A stretch of DNA of 64,000 nt from Aptenodytes patagonicus (taxonomy: Eukaryota > Chordata > Aves > Sphenisciformes > Spheniscidae). The notes below the pieces were generated by a model. That model had not been told where the DNA came from. It made no database searches and saw only the letters and a program-made list of their open reading frames with translations. The position numbers were made by a program, and so were the translations under genes. Location: NCBI RefSeq assembly GCF_965638725.1, contig NC_134962.1:7137501-7201500 (forward strand), given 5' to 3'. This document shows positions 50,831 through 64,000 of the stretch, piece after piece. Positions within the stretch are counted from its first letter, which is position 1; every line of letters starts with the position of its first letter.

Positions 50831-53800
50831 AGCATGGTAAGATTCCTTATGGCATTTACCACTTCCACTGGCTGTCTCTTAACCACTTGTCTTTACCATC
50901 AGTACAGCTTGACTCCTCGCCTATGATCACAAAGTAAGTTTACTTCCCACCTCCGTCAAAAAGGAAGCTGGCGTAAAGTTCTTGCTCAAAGTGCTGGTAC
51001 TGCAAAGTAGATGTGGTCACTTACTATTCTACAATCACAACACAGGATTATAAGTGAAGTACCAAATGTGTTGCTACTTACCGTGTGGGTTTTCTACAAC
51101 CATTGAAACCTTGGCCTGCTTCTTCCTTTTGTTTAAATAAATACAGTTATTCAAAGACAACAGGGTCTGAAAGAACTTCTAAGAGAAAGGTCTGGAAAGT
51201 ATTGTTATCAAATGGGATATGTAACAGGAACTAATGTTAACATCTGGTGTTGTAAGATGTTATTCCCCAAAATGTGGCAAGGGTCAGACCACTCACCAAG
51301 AGAACATACAAACCAACTATTTTCCAGTAAAACACTTCAAGCAAACTAAGAGAAAGCAATTTATTGTATTTCCTATTTTACAAACCATTTTAAAAAATAA
51401 TCCTCTTACAAGCAAGGATTCTAAATTCAAAATATATTCTCAAATTAATATGTACTTTGCAAAAAAACTTCATCTAAACAAATTGCCAGTAGTTTATACA
51501 ACCATATTTATCTTAATAGGTATTCTGAATTCTGGTCATAATTCAATGAAGCTCTGTTTCTTTACTGCAAGAAAATCTAGTTAGTGCTGGTGATTTTTAA
51601 TAACTTTTAGGTACATTTGCTTTAAATGATTCCTGCTTTACTGAAAGATTTTTTTTTTTAAAAGAAAAAGCTTGAATATTCCTTTTCTATCAACTTTAGG
51701 ACAAAACATACTTCTCAGAAATGACTGATTAAATGAAGAAAACAAGGATGCCTCGTGATTATTCTGGAATTCTTTTATCCTTGGTAACGGAACATTGCCT
51801 TAAACTGATACAAAGAGAGAGGGCATGTGGAAAACAAACAAACAAACCAGAAAAGCTTCTGCGAAGAGGAAAAAAGCCCAAGTAAAACTTACTCTTAAGA
51901 AAGACTGAATGCCCAAATTTAAGAGACTCTAGCTGTTTTAGAATGTAGTAGGTTATAGAAAGATGCAGTAGTATTGGTTGCATGTTGTCATACTGTAGTA
52001 ATCCTTCAACTGCTGTGTAGATACTGCAGTTTTTAACCATCAAACACTCAGCAATAAGCTTCCATCCACGTAATGGGTATAGTAATCACACGGATTAGTC
52101 AAGGGTAAAGGCAGAGCTTTCTTGAGGGACAAGCTGATTTGAAACTTACGCTCTAATTAGAGCTGGCTCAGACAGCAGCAAGCTGAAGCTAGTACCCTGG
52201 ACTAGCTGCCAGCTTCAGCAGCCATACTGCAAAGCAGTATGGAAGAGGAAAAATCCACTTTTTTTTTTGAATAAGCAGTTGGTCAAAATGAACTTGACAG
52301 CCATTCCTCCTGCACACATGGGTATGTGAAGCAGCAGAGCATTGGTTCCATGTTTAACAAGCAAGCCAAGCGGCTGTGCATAACAAGCTCTGTTAGTGAC
52401 ACAGCTTACAGCTCCCATGGAAGCAGGCCACCCTGCAAGGCTGAATCTCACTATGTCCTGCTCCTAAGGCTGGTATTTTGAGCAGCGTTTAACTATGTAA
52501 TGCATCTTTACATATGCCGTGTGTGGCTATGCTTGTGTTATACATCAAGCCTCTAGCATGTGTACCTGCTTACTGCTGCAACTGTTTCCATCTTAAGACA
52601 CTAAACCCTCATTTAGGCTAACAGCACAGCACCACTGAGACCAAGCCCTTGTCAAGGGGTTCATTGTTTTCAGGTGGCAGTCTCTAGTATCAGCTTGCTT
52701 CCACAGGGCAGAGGAAGTAACTACATCTCTTCCAGTTTTCCCTGTCTTAGAGAAAACCTCTGATTAACCAAGGGGTAGCAATAATATAGAGGTACAAGGA
52801 TATATGTGGCTGTGACTTGTCTTCCTAGAGCACAAACTCTGCTTGCTCACTTGTGAGCCTGAGGATCCTCAGAGCATCCAACCAGCCTATGGATTAGACT
52901 TTCTGAGTGGAAAGGAGTTAGGGTGCAATTCAGTGTTATGGCTGAGTGGAGTTAATAGGTTGCTCGTAATAAGAAGAAATTACTTGCTCCTCCTTCCCTC
53001 CCTCAGCCAACTCTCATCCTAACCCCATGATTTCTTCCTCTCAATTCACTAAACTTCAGCAAAAAAAAAAAAATTACTCTGATCACCAGGGTAATAATTT
53101 CCTGCTATTTTACTTCAATCGGATTCCTGTATGAACAGATCTATGTCAGAGCCACCTTGGGGCAAGTAAGTGTAAACACAAAGACAGAGAAGGACAATGT
53201 AAAAAGAGCAGCCCTGGAAGGAGGAACAGGTCCAAAAGACTGATAGATCTGGCTTGAGTTATCTCACAGAAGCACAGTCCTCAGTCTGAAACCCAGGTTT
53301 ACCACAGAACGTTACACTGACTGCATAGCTTTGGGATCCAGTCTTTAGGTTAACTGAAAGGTGGTATGTGAATATATGCATGTGCAACTACATTCTAATA
53401 GGAATAGCGTCCAAATAAGTAAATGAAAAGCACCTCTAATGCTTTTCATGTCAGCAGTCTGTCAGACAAAAGCACAGGAATTGCTCTTGAGAAGCTATGA
53501 ATTGTGATGTCTGGACTTCAGGTGCAGATTTGAGTTTCATCCACAGGAGCAGAAAGCTGCTAGGGTTAGTTTTCAGATAAAAATGTGTCTCCCGTACAAG
53601 ACCAGATCTCAATACATTAAAAACCCACAGATACCTTGCCTCTGAATTGATGATCTTTGGAATACGTTCACATAGGAGGTAATTCTGGTTACACTGACTT
53701 CAGTAGACTCAGGATTCCTTCTGAGTCTATAGGCATAAATTTTTTTTTTTTTTAAAAAAAGGACTTTAGTAAGGCCAGTTCCTAGCCTATAAATAAAGCA

Positions 53801-54060
53801 CATTTTCAAACAATAAAATCTTGAAACATGGAAGCACCACAAAGAAACTGTAGTTTCAGAACAGTGCATCACCTATTCTGGCTAAAAAAATTATCACTGT
53901 GCAATAATTAAGTATACAGGTACTCTCACTTAAGTTAGTTCAGCAAGTGTGTTGTATTGCAAGACTGGGGTCATAATATATGCTTTTTATAACGAAACAC
54001 CCACCTACCACCTTAGATTCCAATATATACACTTACCAAAAGAACTATTCATATAGTAGG
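50831..54060. other. Interval between AURKA and FAM210B (convergent 3' ends)
   Basis: 3.2 kb between the inferred AURKA poly(A) site and the possible FAM210B poly(A) signal. It contains homopolymer runs (for example T near 53739-53752) but no open frame, RNA gene or repeat family that I can identify. Part of it may be an extended FAM210B 3' UTR. Confidence 0.55.
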
Positions 54061-54066
54061 ATACTG

Positions 54067-54072
54067 TTTATT
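54067..54072 (-). terminator. Possible FAM210B poly(A) signal (AATAAA)
   Basis: AATAAA on the gene strand about 415 nt after the stop codon. Choice among several AT-rich candidates is uncertain. Confidence 0.3.
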
Positions 54073-54486
54073 CCACAGACTATTAGGAAGAGAATCTTAC
54101 TCTGTTTCCCAACTACACAGTAATAAACTGATGCTGCCACTCTATTTTGACAAGAAAAAAATTAAGACCCAAAAAGCTACATTATAAAGACCCAGAACTG
54201 TGTGTTCTAAAGAGACTGCTCATTGTCAAGCATTTATATTACCATTTGCAGTGGAAACCAGATACCATTTTAACAGTTTTTTCTGAAGAAGAGGTGGCAA
54301 AAGGGAAAGAAGATAAGGACAGCACTTTTCACAGTGTAACATTTACCTGAAAGAACAAGTAAGAAATGCAAGACGAGGTCAGCATTAACATGCATCCAAG
54401 TAAGTCTTTTAAAGAAATTTAGCAATCTGAAAAGGTACATGGATATAGAGCATTTAAAAAACAGAGTAAAAACCAGTAAGAAATCG

Positions 54487-54703
54487 TCATGGATTTGGGG
54501 CAGGAGGTTTGAAGAAACCAATCTTCCGGCAGTATCGGACAATAAATGGCACAGAAACTATAGTAATGCTGATTCGTACTGGAGCAAACAATTTGTGAAT
54601 AGCATATGCCAACACAAATGTGCTTGTACCAGCAGCCATTTTAGATTGCAACGATGATTCACTGAAACCAAGTTTGAAGAGAACTGCAGTCATATCCACA
54701 CCA
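54487..54703 (-). CDS. FAM210B: FAM210B last coding exon
   Basis: The acceptor is TTCCCCAG|TGGTGTG. It encodes SGVDMTAVLFKLGF, SKMAAGTSTFVLAYAIHKLF, RISITIVSVP and the C-terminus FKPPAPNP, with the stop at 54487-54489. Confidence 0.96.
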
Positions 54704-57700
54704 CTGGGGAAAAAGAAAACAAGTTTTTTTAGTTTATTTTAAGCTTGCATGCTAAAGAATATAAATTAAAATTGCTATTTTTTCAGGGCATTTAACATGG
54801 CACACTTCCAACTCTGGAATTTATGTTTAAATCTAGATGTTGTTAAATAAAAAACCCAATGAATTATTTCAGTAGTAACAGCTCAAATTACTTCTGTAGC
54901 AACAACACATGCAATATTTTCAGATGCACATTTTTTTTTCTGAAATTGACAAGTCCCCTGTGAAGTCAAATATGTTCTTAGTTTTACAACTGTATAGCTG
55001 CATCATGGGCATGGAGAATATTCAGCCCCATGCTCAACCTTCTGATAAAATAATCTATTTCTCTACTTTTGAATTTTAATAAAATTAGAAATTTGTGAAT
55101 TTGTGTTGGAAATTCATCTTCCCAAAATTTACAATGAAGTCTATTCTGTGTCTTGATGAAATTTATCACATAAATATAGATAAACCCAAACCAAATAAGG
55201 TACCTGTTGTTAGGCTTAGAGTGTTATAACAGAGGAGTACAAAGCTGTTAAAATAATAAGCACCTTATCTAAAATCTAGCAAGTGAAGGAAGTATTACAG
55301 ATCTCAAATAAGAATTATCCACCAAATCCATTAATATTTTAATTCTTTATAGACACAGCAGCTTTCATCAAGGTTCCTATGTTTGGAGTAATTTTCCAAA
55401 AGAAGTTGTTACTGTCACTTTCCCCCCTTCACTTGCCAGTATAGTATCTTGTAACTGGGAGTTAAATCATACCTGAAGGAAAAAAAATTCATTGTCACCC
55501 TGTGCCATGATGTAGTAAATGAGAGAAATCAGGCATTTGCATATTCCCTCTGAAGTCAAGAGTAAGTGGCAGGGAATGTTTTGAGAAACAATGTGTTTCC
55601 CTATTTCCTCAGTTGAAATACCTCATGCTCAACAGACATATCTATAACTGATGCATTCCCACCAGAAGCCACATACACAATTTCCCACCTGACTCCTATA
55701 CGGTTATCTAGTATTTTCTTTTTTGATCTAATCCTGTTTTAGCGGCCGTTGCCTTCTGCAGTTTCAACTGCAGAAACTGAGTTCAACACCCAGAAAAATA
55801 AATTTATCTCTAAGCTCCAGCACTTTTGTATAGCTCTATCTGTACAGACCATACGACTGTTTGAGAACAAAAGATATCTCTGCAGAACAAAAATAAATTC
55901 TCTCATCTGGCTAGTTACTCTGGTGCAGTCACTACTCTGCTGTTTTCACCTGCTCACCATGAACCTATGCAAAAAGACCATGTACATCTTTCTTCTCTCA
56001 TGCCTGATGGGAGATTAGATCCATTTATGGATCCATCTATACTCAAAATTCAGAAGATTACTGTGTATAGATCAAACAGGCATAGAGTACATGTCTCCTT
56101 CCAGAAATAAGGATAACGGTATATTTTTCTCGGCTAAACCATTACCTAGAGGCTACAGACAACTGTACAAACCTCACCTTGACACAGCCAGGTAGAAGAT
56201 TCCTAGAGATACTAATGAAATTCCAACATGGAATGAAACCCCTACAGCACCATATTCTTTAAAAACTTGTTTCAGTTGCTGGGATTTGTTGAGTTTCTTG
56301 TTTTCACCACTGGGATCCGTGGCTGCCTTTTCGGGGGATACACCTGTATCCTAAAAAGAAAACAATTAAAGGTATTTATTAGCATTAAGCACAATATCAT
56401 ATTCTAGTCAGTTGAACCAATCTGACGTAAGGAAAGAAGTGGCTTGCATACAGTGCTGTTCAGAATGCTTTGGGAAAGATAGTAACACACTTTTCCTCTT
56501 TCACATCAGGATAGCAGATGCCTGTGGCAGAGCCCATGCAAGCTTCCTGTTCCCAACTATTCATATCAAAGGGATGCACTGAGCTTGGTGCAAGTTCTTA
56601 CACAATGTAAGTTTCATAATTAAAAAGAGTTATTACAGTCCCAATCTTCCATTTGATCCAAACGTGTGCCAAGGCACACCCAGACAGTTAGTTGCCTGAG
56701 AGATGAGACTGAGGTGCCAAAGAGATCTTTGCTTACATCCACTGCTCAGCTTTATACAGTGAATTCTTGTAACGTAGCGTCTTGTTCAAGGGCTAAGCAG
56801 CTGATGGCACTGGAAGCCTACATGATACCAGACTGATGCTGGCTTACTAACAACTTACTGATAGAAGAGGTCCAACATTTAAGTTCCTATAAATCACCCT
56901 CTGTAGATCAGCTGAAAAAAGGAAGAACTGGGAAACTGCTACTGTTGACAGCAACAAGCAATACTGTTGCCACAGTGTAGACAATAGCTACACAGTCATG
57001 CAGTGTAAAGAGCCTAACTTCACTGAAAATGTTTGTCGTAGTAAAATTTATTGTCAGCTTTTTATCTGGGTAAATTTAAAGTGCAGAACTTCATACTAAA
57101 ATATACCCCAAAGCAATCTGATAGTGCAATGCAGGCAAAGAAGGGCATATATGCTGCTAGTAATAAGACAGCCCTTGGATACCTCCTCATACTTGCCACA
57201 GAAGAAAAACGAACTTGAGAAAGAAAATATTTCCACAGAGACTTCAAGATTTTTCTCTAATTAGTAAGCAGTGGTCAGGAAAGATTAGAAGAGTCCTTTC
57301 TTTTCAGCTGAATTCAGCAGCAGTCGTGACAATATGACAGCCAGACTAAAGGCCACTGCTGCCCACAGGACAGGTACAGCTGCTGAGTGCCTGGCACCAC
57401 TTTGTCCTACTGTGGATCAGTTTCAAGGCACACAAATTAGAAGAAAAACACTTTTGATTAATCCTTGGACTTGGCGAGATTGTAAATTAGGATACAAGAC
57501 AGGCTCCTCTTACAACACTCATGGTAGGATGAACTCGCTTTAATCAATGATTTTAACTATACCAATCACACTGCCCCCCAAAACAACCTATGTTTGCTGC
57601 TGGTTTTCTCTTTTTAATCGTAATTTGTGTTACTTTGTATTTCATTTTAACAGAAAATCATGCTGATCCATAAATATGTATTTAGGGAATTGTGTAGCTC

Positions 57701-59751
57701 AACTTATTCTGATTCTCATATTTTTAAAATTTTCAACTGTAATGGATAATGTTAGATTTTTTCTTTTTTTGGCTCATGAGCCAAAGCAATATTTGAATAG
57801 AAACTGAAACTTGACTAAGAAAGAAAAATGTCTGGTAGAAAAAGAAATCTTTTATTGTTTAAACCAAGCAGTTTTAATACTGGAGGGTAAATGAGGAAAA
57901 AACATTCAAATATATTTTTTGAAGCAAGCTCATTAAGCAAAAGAATGAATTCATAGTTAGATAATCTAACTACTTTCAGCCACTAGAAGTAATTAGATTC
58001 TATACATGGCTGTACTACATGGCTGCTACTTCACCATGTTTTAGAAGTCATTCTCTTACTCTTCAATTTTATTATAGGAAAGGGCGGGTGGGGGGAGAGG
58101 AGGGAAGAATGCTGTAAAATTTAAATACCGAGTTATTGAATAGAACTAGTTGAATAAACTGAACAAAATAACCTCATAATACCTTCTGCCAAAAGCTGTC
58201 CTAACAATTCAGTCAACATCCCATGCTTAGTCAAGAATACTCATTTATTCAACAGTGTGATTTTCCTAAAAGCCAAGCGTGGTTTGAATGGTATTTTAAG
58301 ATTTAATAGCTTATAGTGAATTTTTCATCCAAACAAAGATGATCATTGACTGTTTAAGGAGCCAAACATGAAGATTTTCTTCAGATAGCTGCCGTGAAAA
58401 CAGGAGCTTACAATCTACAGAGATACGTAAGCCTCAGAGGAACTCTGGGTCTTACAGCCACGCTTGCAAGATGGATCATAAGAACTGAAAAATAGCTTGT
58501 TCTCATCATCCAAGGACATTTCAATTCACTCATGCTCTCAGGCTCATATGCCAGGTAATTTCTGAATGGTATCGAAGCAAGACATTAAAAAAGTACCACT
58601 TCAACAGATATTATTTGGACTAGCCAGTACGGTCACGTCCTGAATAATGTACAACTTAGCAAAGAAAGCTACCTATTTTTCATATAATTCTGCTACAATA
58701 TTTCTGCCAGAAAGCCAATTTTATTCCCATCGTTTAGACAAAGATTCAGCTTCTGGACAAACTAAGGCATGAAAACAAATCTGAAACGTCATGTTATGCT
58801 TCGTAATGAGGCTACAGAAATTAACCTGAAAATCAAGCTGTAGAAATTAAACTGTAAATGAGGCTTTATATGGAAAGCTCACATTCACAATCTTGGCGCA
58901 AGCAGGTGTAAAGCAGGTCCCTGTCTCCTACAGAAACCCAACATAAACATGATTTAATAATCTACTGCAGTGTAAAAGAAGTTACGCGTAAGGCCTTCAT
59001 TTGCTTTTCTCCCTGACTCAATTAAAATTTAAAACCAAAACAATGAACGGTGCAAATTCGTATAAATTTTTCCTTCCCATCTCCAAAAAGTGAACCGAAT
59101 GTTGAAAGCACGGTGAAACACATAATTAACCGGGTGCACGTTCCCGCATCTCTCGGCTAAGAGGCGCAGGGTCAGGCCGGGGACCTCCCCCCGCAGGCGG
59201 GCCGCCAGCGTGCCGCCCGCTGCCGCTTCCAGGGGCTGAAACCCAGGCACTTCTAGAAAACCCTTCCAGCCACCGGCAACACCCGGGCTTCTCTGTGTCT
59301 GCCTGAATTACTGAAAACCCCTTTTTTCATTCGTCGCGACTCACCTGAAGTGCTCAAACCCTACAGCCCCCAGGCAATCCCCCCTCCGGAGGCGGTGCAG
59401 GCCAGCTGAACCCCTAATCTTGAAAACACCCCCAAAAGCTGGAAAATCACTTCCAGGCCAGGGCAACTTGTGCTTTAATCAAAGCTGCGATCCGCTCCCC
59501 ACCAAGGCATCTCCCACCCGAGGCGCGCCCTGACGCCGCGCTGCCCCCTCACACAGCGCAGCACCTCACGGGGGTGGCTCCCAGACATGCTCCCCCCCCC
59601 CCCTTACCTTGGCGGAGGTGCCGGCGGCGGATCGCAGCGTTACGAGGGGCAGCGGCGGGCTGAGGCCAGCCCGGGCGAGGCGAGGACCGCAGCCCAAGGC
59701 GCGGGGGACCGCCGGCGGCCGCAGCGGGCCCAGGCGCACCAGGCGGTACAT
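54487..59751 (-). CDS. FAM210B: FAM210B (mitochondrial DUF1279 membrane protein), three coding exons
   Basis: FAM210B is a mitochondrial inner-membrane protein of the DUF1279 (FAM210) family, linked in mammals to erythroid heme and iron supply and to mitochondrial metabolism. Coding exons: 59751-59608, 56350-56178 and 54703-54487, 177 codons plus stop (human about 192). Residues 1-48 (MYRLVRLGPLRPPAVPRALG...) have many Arg and no acidic residue, as expected for a mitochondrial presequence. A linker KKLNKSQQLKQVFKEYGAVG leads to one membrane segment (about 84-105; VGISLVSLGIFYLA). A second hydrophobic region lies at about 132-161 (AAGTSTFVLAYAIHKLFAPV, then ISITIVSVPFIV). The C-terminus RKIGFFKPP is conserved. 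Exon phases fit (AG|T GGT at the second junction). The start agrees with the CpG-island position; the less conserved presequence makes it slightly uncertain. Confidence 0.94.
56178..56350 (-). CDS. FAM210B: FAM210B coding exon 2
   Basis: A 173-nt exon with acceptor CTTTTTAG|GATACA and donor TCAAG|GTGAGG. It encodes DTGVSPEKAATDPSGENKK, KSQQLKQVFKEYGAVGVSFH and the first membrane segment. It has no internal start, so it appears only by splice and frame reading. Confidence 0.93.
56351..59607 (-). other. FAM210B intron 1
   Basis: A 3.3-kb intron. The 300-500 bp nearest exon 1 are CpG-rich and the rest AT-rich. A weak MIR-like stretch (ATTCCCATCGTTTAGACAAA, ...AAACTAAGGCA) near 58715-58770 is too diverged to call firmly. 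No nested gene is seen. Confidence 0.65.
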
Positions 59752-59990
59752 AGCAACGGCGCAACAGCAGCGCAGCCCCGACTCTGAGCGCCGAGCAGGG
59801 GCGGGCGGGAGACCAGACCTGACAAGCCGAGCACCCGCCCCGCCGGGCGGGCTGGCGGTTATTTGAGGGAGGGCGGTTGCAGGCGCAGCTGCCCGCGGAG
59901 GGGGAGGCAGCGCTGTGCGCTTTCGGTCTGAGGGAAAAAAGCCTCTAAGGGCGGTGTGTTGCCACTTGGGACGGTGTAAGGCAGTCCCCT
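59140..59990 (-). promoter_or_regulatory. CpG island and promoter of FAM210B
   Basis: GC- and CpG-rich sequence surrounds exon 1 and extends about 0.2 kb upstream of the ATG. An X-box-like half (ATAGCAAC) lies just upstream of the start codon. There is no TATA box. Confidence 0.6.
59608..59751 (-). CDS. FAM210B: FAM210B coding exon 1 (mitochondrial presequence)
   Basis: ATG at 59751; the donor is GCCAAG|GTAAGG at 59607. It encodes 48 Arg/Pro/Leu-rich residues. Longer open frames nearby in other frames lack any family similarity. Confidence 0.85.
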
Positions 59991-59999
59991 GCCTTGTCT

Positions 60000-62900
60000 T
60001 GGCTGGCTAAACGCCCTCCAGCGCCCTTCTGGAGGGAGCAGTAGGAGAGTGACCACAGCAGCTTGTCGGTGTGGCCTTCAGGTAGCTCGCTAAGGGGGGA
60101 GAATTGCCTTTTCAGTCCCCTCGGCAGTATTTAGCCTGTGAGCGTGGAGGGGAGGTGGTGCTGGTCGCTTTTCAGAGTGCTCCCTAAGCCTGCGCGTACA
60201 TTAAAGTGGTTAAAGTGTCATTGCTGCTGCAGTTGTGGTGCATGGGCTCACAGTGCAGGCAGTTTATTTAATTACTGACTTTATCTTGAAGAGCTCTAGT
60301 AATTTGCCGAGACTTCATGGTATAGGGCAGAGCGCAGAGAGCATTTTCAGTCCCAAAGGGTTCATAGCATCTCCGAGACCAGAAGAAGCCTTCCAACAAA
60401 CACTGAGAAGTTCTTGCATTCGTAGCCATGTTTCTATACTAAAACCACAACAGGAAAAGTAGGAAATAAAAATACCATTGAAGTGTAACATCACTGTGGG
60501 AGAATTGCAGATGTTGGGGGGGGGGGGATATTCCTGGCAGGTGAATCCCAGGGCCCTGGGGAGCTCTATTGCAATGAGTAGGGCTTTGATTGATGGGAAA
60601 GATCTGTCCACATAGGGTAATTTTCAAGATTGATGCTTAACCATGGTGATTTCCAGACCTTTTGTCATGTTTCAAGCATTCAATGTTAATGCTACTGAAC
60701 ACGGTTTAATATCTGCAAGTTGACCGCCACCCTGCACAATGCCAAGGCTTTTCATAACTGCGGTTGCTGCAGTTTTCTGAAATGGTGGCTCCTTGCCATC
60801 ACAGACAAGGCTGCCATCACAGACAAGGCTGCTCACTGCGGGGGGAGGGTAAATATTGCATAACTGTATTAATGTCCTGAAACAATGCATCCGAATGCTA
60901 AGCTCTGGCAATAAATACTTCTCTCTTCCTAATTACTAAGCCTTTCCTCTTCAAGCACGTCGTTGTTTTTACAGTGATGTAAGCACACAGGGCTGAGTAC
61001 AATAGGAGAACTGTGTCAGATAAATAGGAGTTTTTCCCTCTGGAAGAGCTTGCAGTTTAGGAGCACGAGCTGGAACTGCACAGGACGACACTGAATGGTA
61101 CAATGCTGAAACGGCATGGTGGGTGGCTCTTGTTAAGTGCAATGCACCACAGAACAGATGGGTTTCAAGGAGTATCTTGGAGGAAGAGAGGGAGAGAGCT
61201 TTGCATGCATTAAAATAAAGTCTGTTCTGGGCATAACAAACAGTACTGCCAGTTCTAGGGTTTTACACTTCCTTTAGTTCTTGCTTCATAAATCTAGTCT
61301 CTCTCTGAATGCTTTGTAGAAGAATAGTTTCTCGGAACACAATTTCACGTATTTATTATGTTCACATATTTATTATGTTTATTACTGTTCCAAAGCGATT
61401 TGCTCATGTGTTTTCTATGACTATTTAGACACCAGCACCACCTGAGTAGACAGATGATGTTAACATGGCAGTTAAAACTTGCGATTTGTGTGGCCGTTGG
61501 CAGAACAAGACTTTAGACCTAACAAAGAACTGCCTTGAACTCGTATTTACTAGCTGCTAACAGGCTAGATCCCATGGGAGGATGTGACATTGTATCCACC
61601 GGAGTGGGCGCAACAGCAGTTGAATGTGAGGGAGAGATTCACTTTTGGTTACTGAATTTCTCTATTATGTTCATACAGTGCATTTATCTTTCATGTAAAT
61701 AGAGGTGATTGCTATTGTTAGTGAGCAGGACTGACTAGTAATTTTCATTTTTCTAAAATTAACTCAGATTGTCCTATTGCTCTTTGATAATTAGAATATC
61801 AGTCTTTATAATATGTCAATTTTTCAAGCAATTCCTTAATAATTTATCTTATATAAATGTACTTCTTTCTCTGTCATTCATTTTCCCACAAGCAGTCACG
61901 TATCAAAATGTTTTGGTATCTATACTAAATATAAGATAAACTGAAAAAAAATGGATGCTACAAAATGCTAAAATATTTACAGATCTCTGAAGTGTGTTCA
62001 GCAGTCCTGAAACAAGGCCATGATGTGTCAAGATGTGAACCCCAAATCAAGATAGGTTAGGGATCTATTATTTAAAAATAGACTCAGATTGATCATGCAC
62101 TTGATCTGCTGCATTTGTGTCCTGTCTGAACCACTGCTTCATCTCTCAGCCTGTTGCTATGTAGACTTACTGTTATTTTCCTTTTGTAATTTTCCAACAG
62201 CCAGATAGTGCTGCTCTGGTTTTGTGTTATTCATGTTATTACTCCATTGTTACTCTTTATCGTCAGTAAGAGTAAAGCTGGGAATTAAGATGAGAGATTG
62301 CCAAAGAGGCAGTAAGTAAAACGTCACCAGAAGATGCATTTGGATTCCTGTGAGGCAAAGACTTTTCCATAATGACCGTTCTCGTATTATTTGTCAGAAA
62401 TGTTTGTCATGCTTTTATCAGAACATTTATAATGAAGTAGCATAGGGGATACACTTTACCAAGATATCTATTATAAACTCCTTACATAACACTTCCCTTC
62501 CATAATTTGACTTTTTGAAGTCAAAATCTCTCTTGGTTTTACAGTGCTGCAGGAACAGTGACAGAACTGAAGGATGCTATAACATGCAATTTCTGTAACT
62601 AGAAATCCATGTTGCAGAATCGTTCAATCTGTGGTTTGCCAAGAATGCAAGCTAAGTACGGCCACTGATGCTTGTGGGACCCTGCAATGAGCTAGTTCAG
62701 GAATTAAGTTCATTTGTAAGGATAAATGTGATTAGTAATTCAGAAACAGCTTACTTTTAATAATATCTTAGTCAAACTACAGTGAAGTTTTGATGATGAA
62801 GAAATCTTAGAAGTCGTCTAAGTTTTATAAATTGCATGAGAGCAAATTCATTACATGTTTTTCAAATCATTTAATCTACAAATAATTCGGAGATCGTGAA

Positions 62901-64000
62901 TGTGATAATTCCAAAGTGCGATGCCTTCTAATGGGCAAGTAGGAACTGGTTCCTGTCTGAGAGTGGGAGGCAATTGCTTATGTGTGATGGAAGCGGTATC
63001 GTTTAGTATTATTACAACTGTGGTAATGCCATGTACATAAATATAATGAGAGAAGTTGGGAACTGACCATGAACCTCATTCAGAAAAGAAGCTAAGGTAA
63101 ATTTTTTTATATTATAGTAAATTAAGGGCATGGCATGTGAACTAGTCTTAAGTGGCCTAGTTCTTTAGTACATTGGCTTTTTCACATCATGTTCCAAGGG
63201 TGCTTAAATTATGAAGATGAGAAAATGTGGGTAGTTGCTAAGATGAACATGAATTAAAATGATATCAGGAAAGGAATATCAGGAAATTTAATTTCCTTGA
63301 AATTAAAATTTGTATCTGTGCAAAGTATAACACAGTGCCTGTTTATTATTTGAGGAATCCATATGCAGTTTATAAATATATTTAGTAGGAAATGTCTGTG
63401 TCATGAATGCTTGAATATGTACAGTTAGCTTTCAGGGACATCTTCCTTCTCAAGCGAAAACAGTGGAAAATCATTAAAACTTGGTATCTTCTATTCAATG
63501 GGAGAACACTGCACTGCTAGGATAGCTAAATCCAAAGGAAGCCAGCCCAGGTATTTTTGTCTGTGAGAGGAATTTAGGGTGAGAAAAATCTCCAAACAGG
63601 GCAGCAAAGAGGGAATGATTTGCTTTGTTTACCTGCAAATCCTTGAAGAACGGGGCTGTGTGACCCTGTTTCATTCCAGTGCCCTGGAGATGTGTGGGAA
63701 CTTCCATTGCAGAGCTCTGGTTGTGCAAGCAAGGGGAACCATGGCTTCAACCCAAACCCCTCTAAAAGAGAATCTGGCAATGTATGTGATGACTCGTGGG
63801 AGCCTCTGCACAAAGACAAATTTCACCTACTAAGCAGATCTTGCTCTTTGACCCCCTAGTCTTGTTGAGCAAAAAGGCGTGTAAAGTAAAAATAGAAGAA
63901 AATAGAAGTGAAAACATCCATATTGCTTGTATTTATGTGACCTGCTGCTGATTTCATGTGCCCATCCTTGGCATGCATGTGAGTGAGCAGTCCCTCTCTT
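60000..64000. other. Intergenic sequence upstream of FAM210B
   Basis: Four kilobases of AT-rich sequence with short homopolymers (G-run at about 60516-60527) and small tandem duplications. No exon, RNA gene or recognisable mobile element was found. In human the next gene on this side is MC3R, which would lie beyond the window. Confidence 0.6.
60795..60830. repeat. 18-bp perfect tandem duplication
   Basis: GCCATCACAGACAAGGCT occurs twice in direct succession upstream of FAM210B. No function is apparent. Confidence 0.9.

Noticed and set aside
59640-59834. Alternative start and frame for FAM210B exon 1
   Set aside because: That frame does not join in phase to exon 2 and lacks the Arg-rich, acid-free pattern of a mitochondrial presequence.

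Overview
The window is avian nuclear DNA. It shows vertebrate multi-exon genes with GT-AG introns that are short for an amniote, a chicken-repeat-1 (CR1) LINE ending in the ATTCTATG-type 3' repeat, scattered decayed MIR-like SINEs, and CpG-island promoters. I cannot name the species. The gene order RTF2 - CASS4 - CSTF1 - AURKA - FAM210B matches the block on human 20q13, and I believe it matches chicken chromosome 20.

Layout from left to right. RTF2 (minus strand, 5' half only) has coding exons 1-5 between 6544 and 224; its remaining exons lie beyond the left edge. The intron between exons 4 and 5 holds a 3-kb dead CR1 in the opposite orientation (1226-4233). A CpG island at 6.2-7.0 kb is the RTF2 promoter, and the inferred CASS4 poly(A) site lies about 0.5 kb upstream of the RTF2 start codon. 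CASS4 (minus, 27778-8378) has six coding exons: a 12-nt first coding exon, an SH3 exon, three exons of YxxP motifs and serine-rich helical bundle, and the C-terminal FAT-like exon. The reconstructed protein is 814 residues. A large AAAAG microsatellite lies in its first intron. From 27.8 to 35.3 kb there is intergenic sequence without recognisable genes. CSTF1 (minus, 41001-35307) has five coding exons that sum to exactly 431 residues, the human length. A 2.5-kb CpG-rich interval (41.3-43.9 kb) separates it from divergently transcribed AURKA (plus, 44307-50304; eight coding exons, 418 residues). FAM210B (minus, 59751-54487; three exons, 177 residues) follows, with its own CpG-island promoter. 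The last 4 kb (60-64 kb) shows no gene.

Functionally the genes are housekeeping or cell-cycle factors that are not known to form one pathway: RTF2 (replisome and fork-stability factor), CASS4 (Cas-family adhesion scaffold), CSTF1 (mRNA 3'-end processing), AURKA (mitotic kinase) and FAM210B (mitochondrial inner-membrane protein). I found no undescribed multi-gene system. The most interesting details are an Aurora-B-like selectivity triad in the AURKA hinge, a three-CCAAT plus double CDE/CHR AURKA promoter, a CLEAR-type E-box near the CSTF1 promoter, a candidate CR1 target-site duplication, and two unusual tandem repeats. All exon limits were read by eye from splice signals, reading phase and family knowledge; no alignment or search was run.
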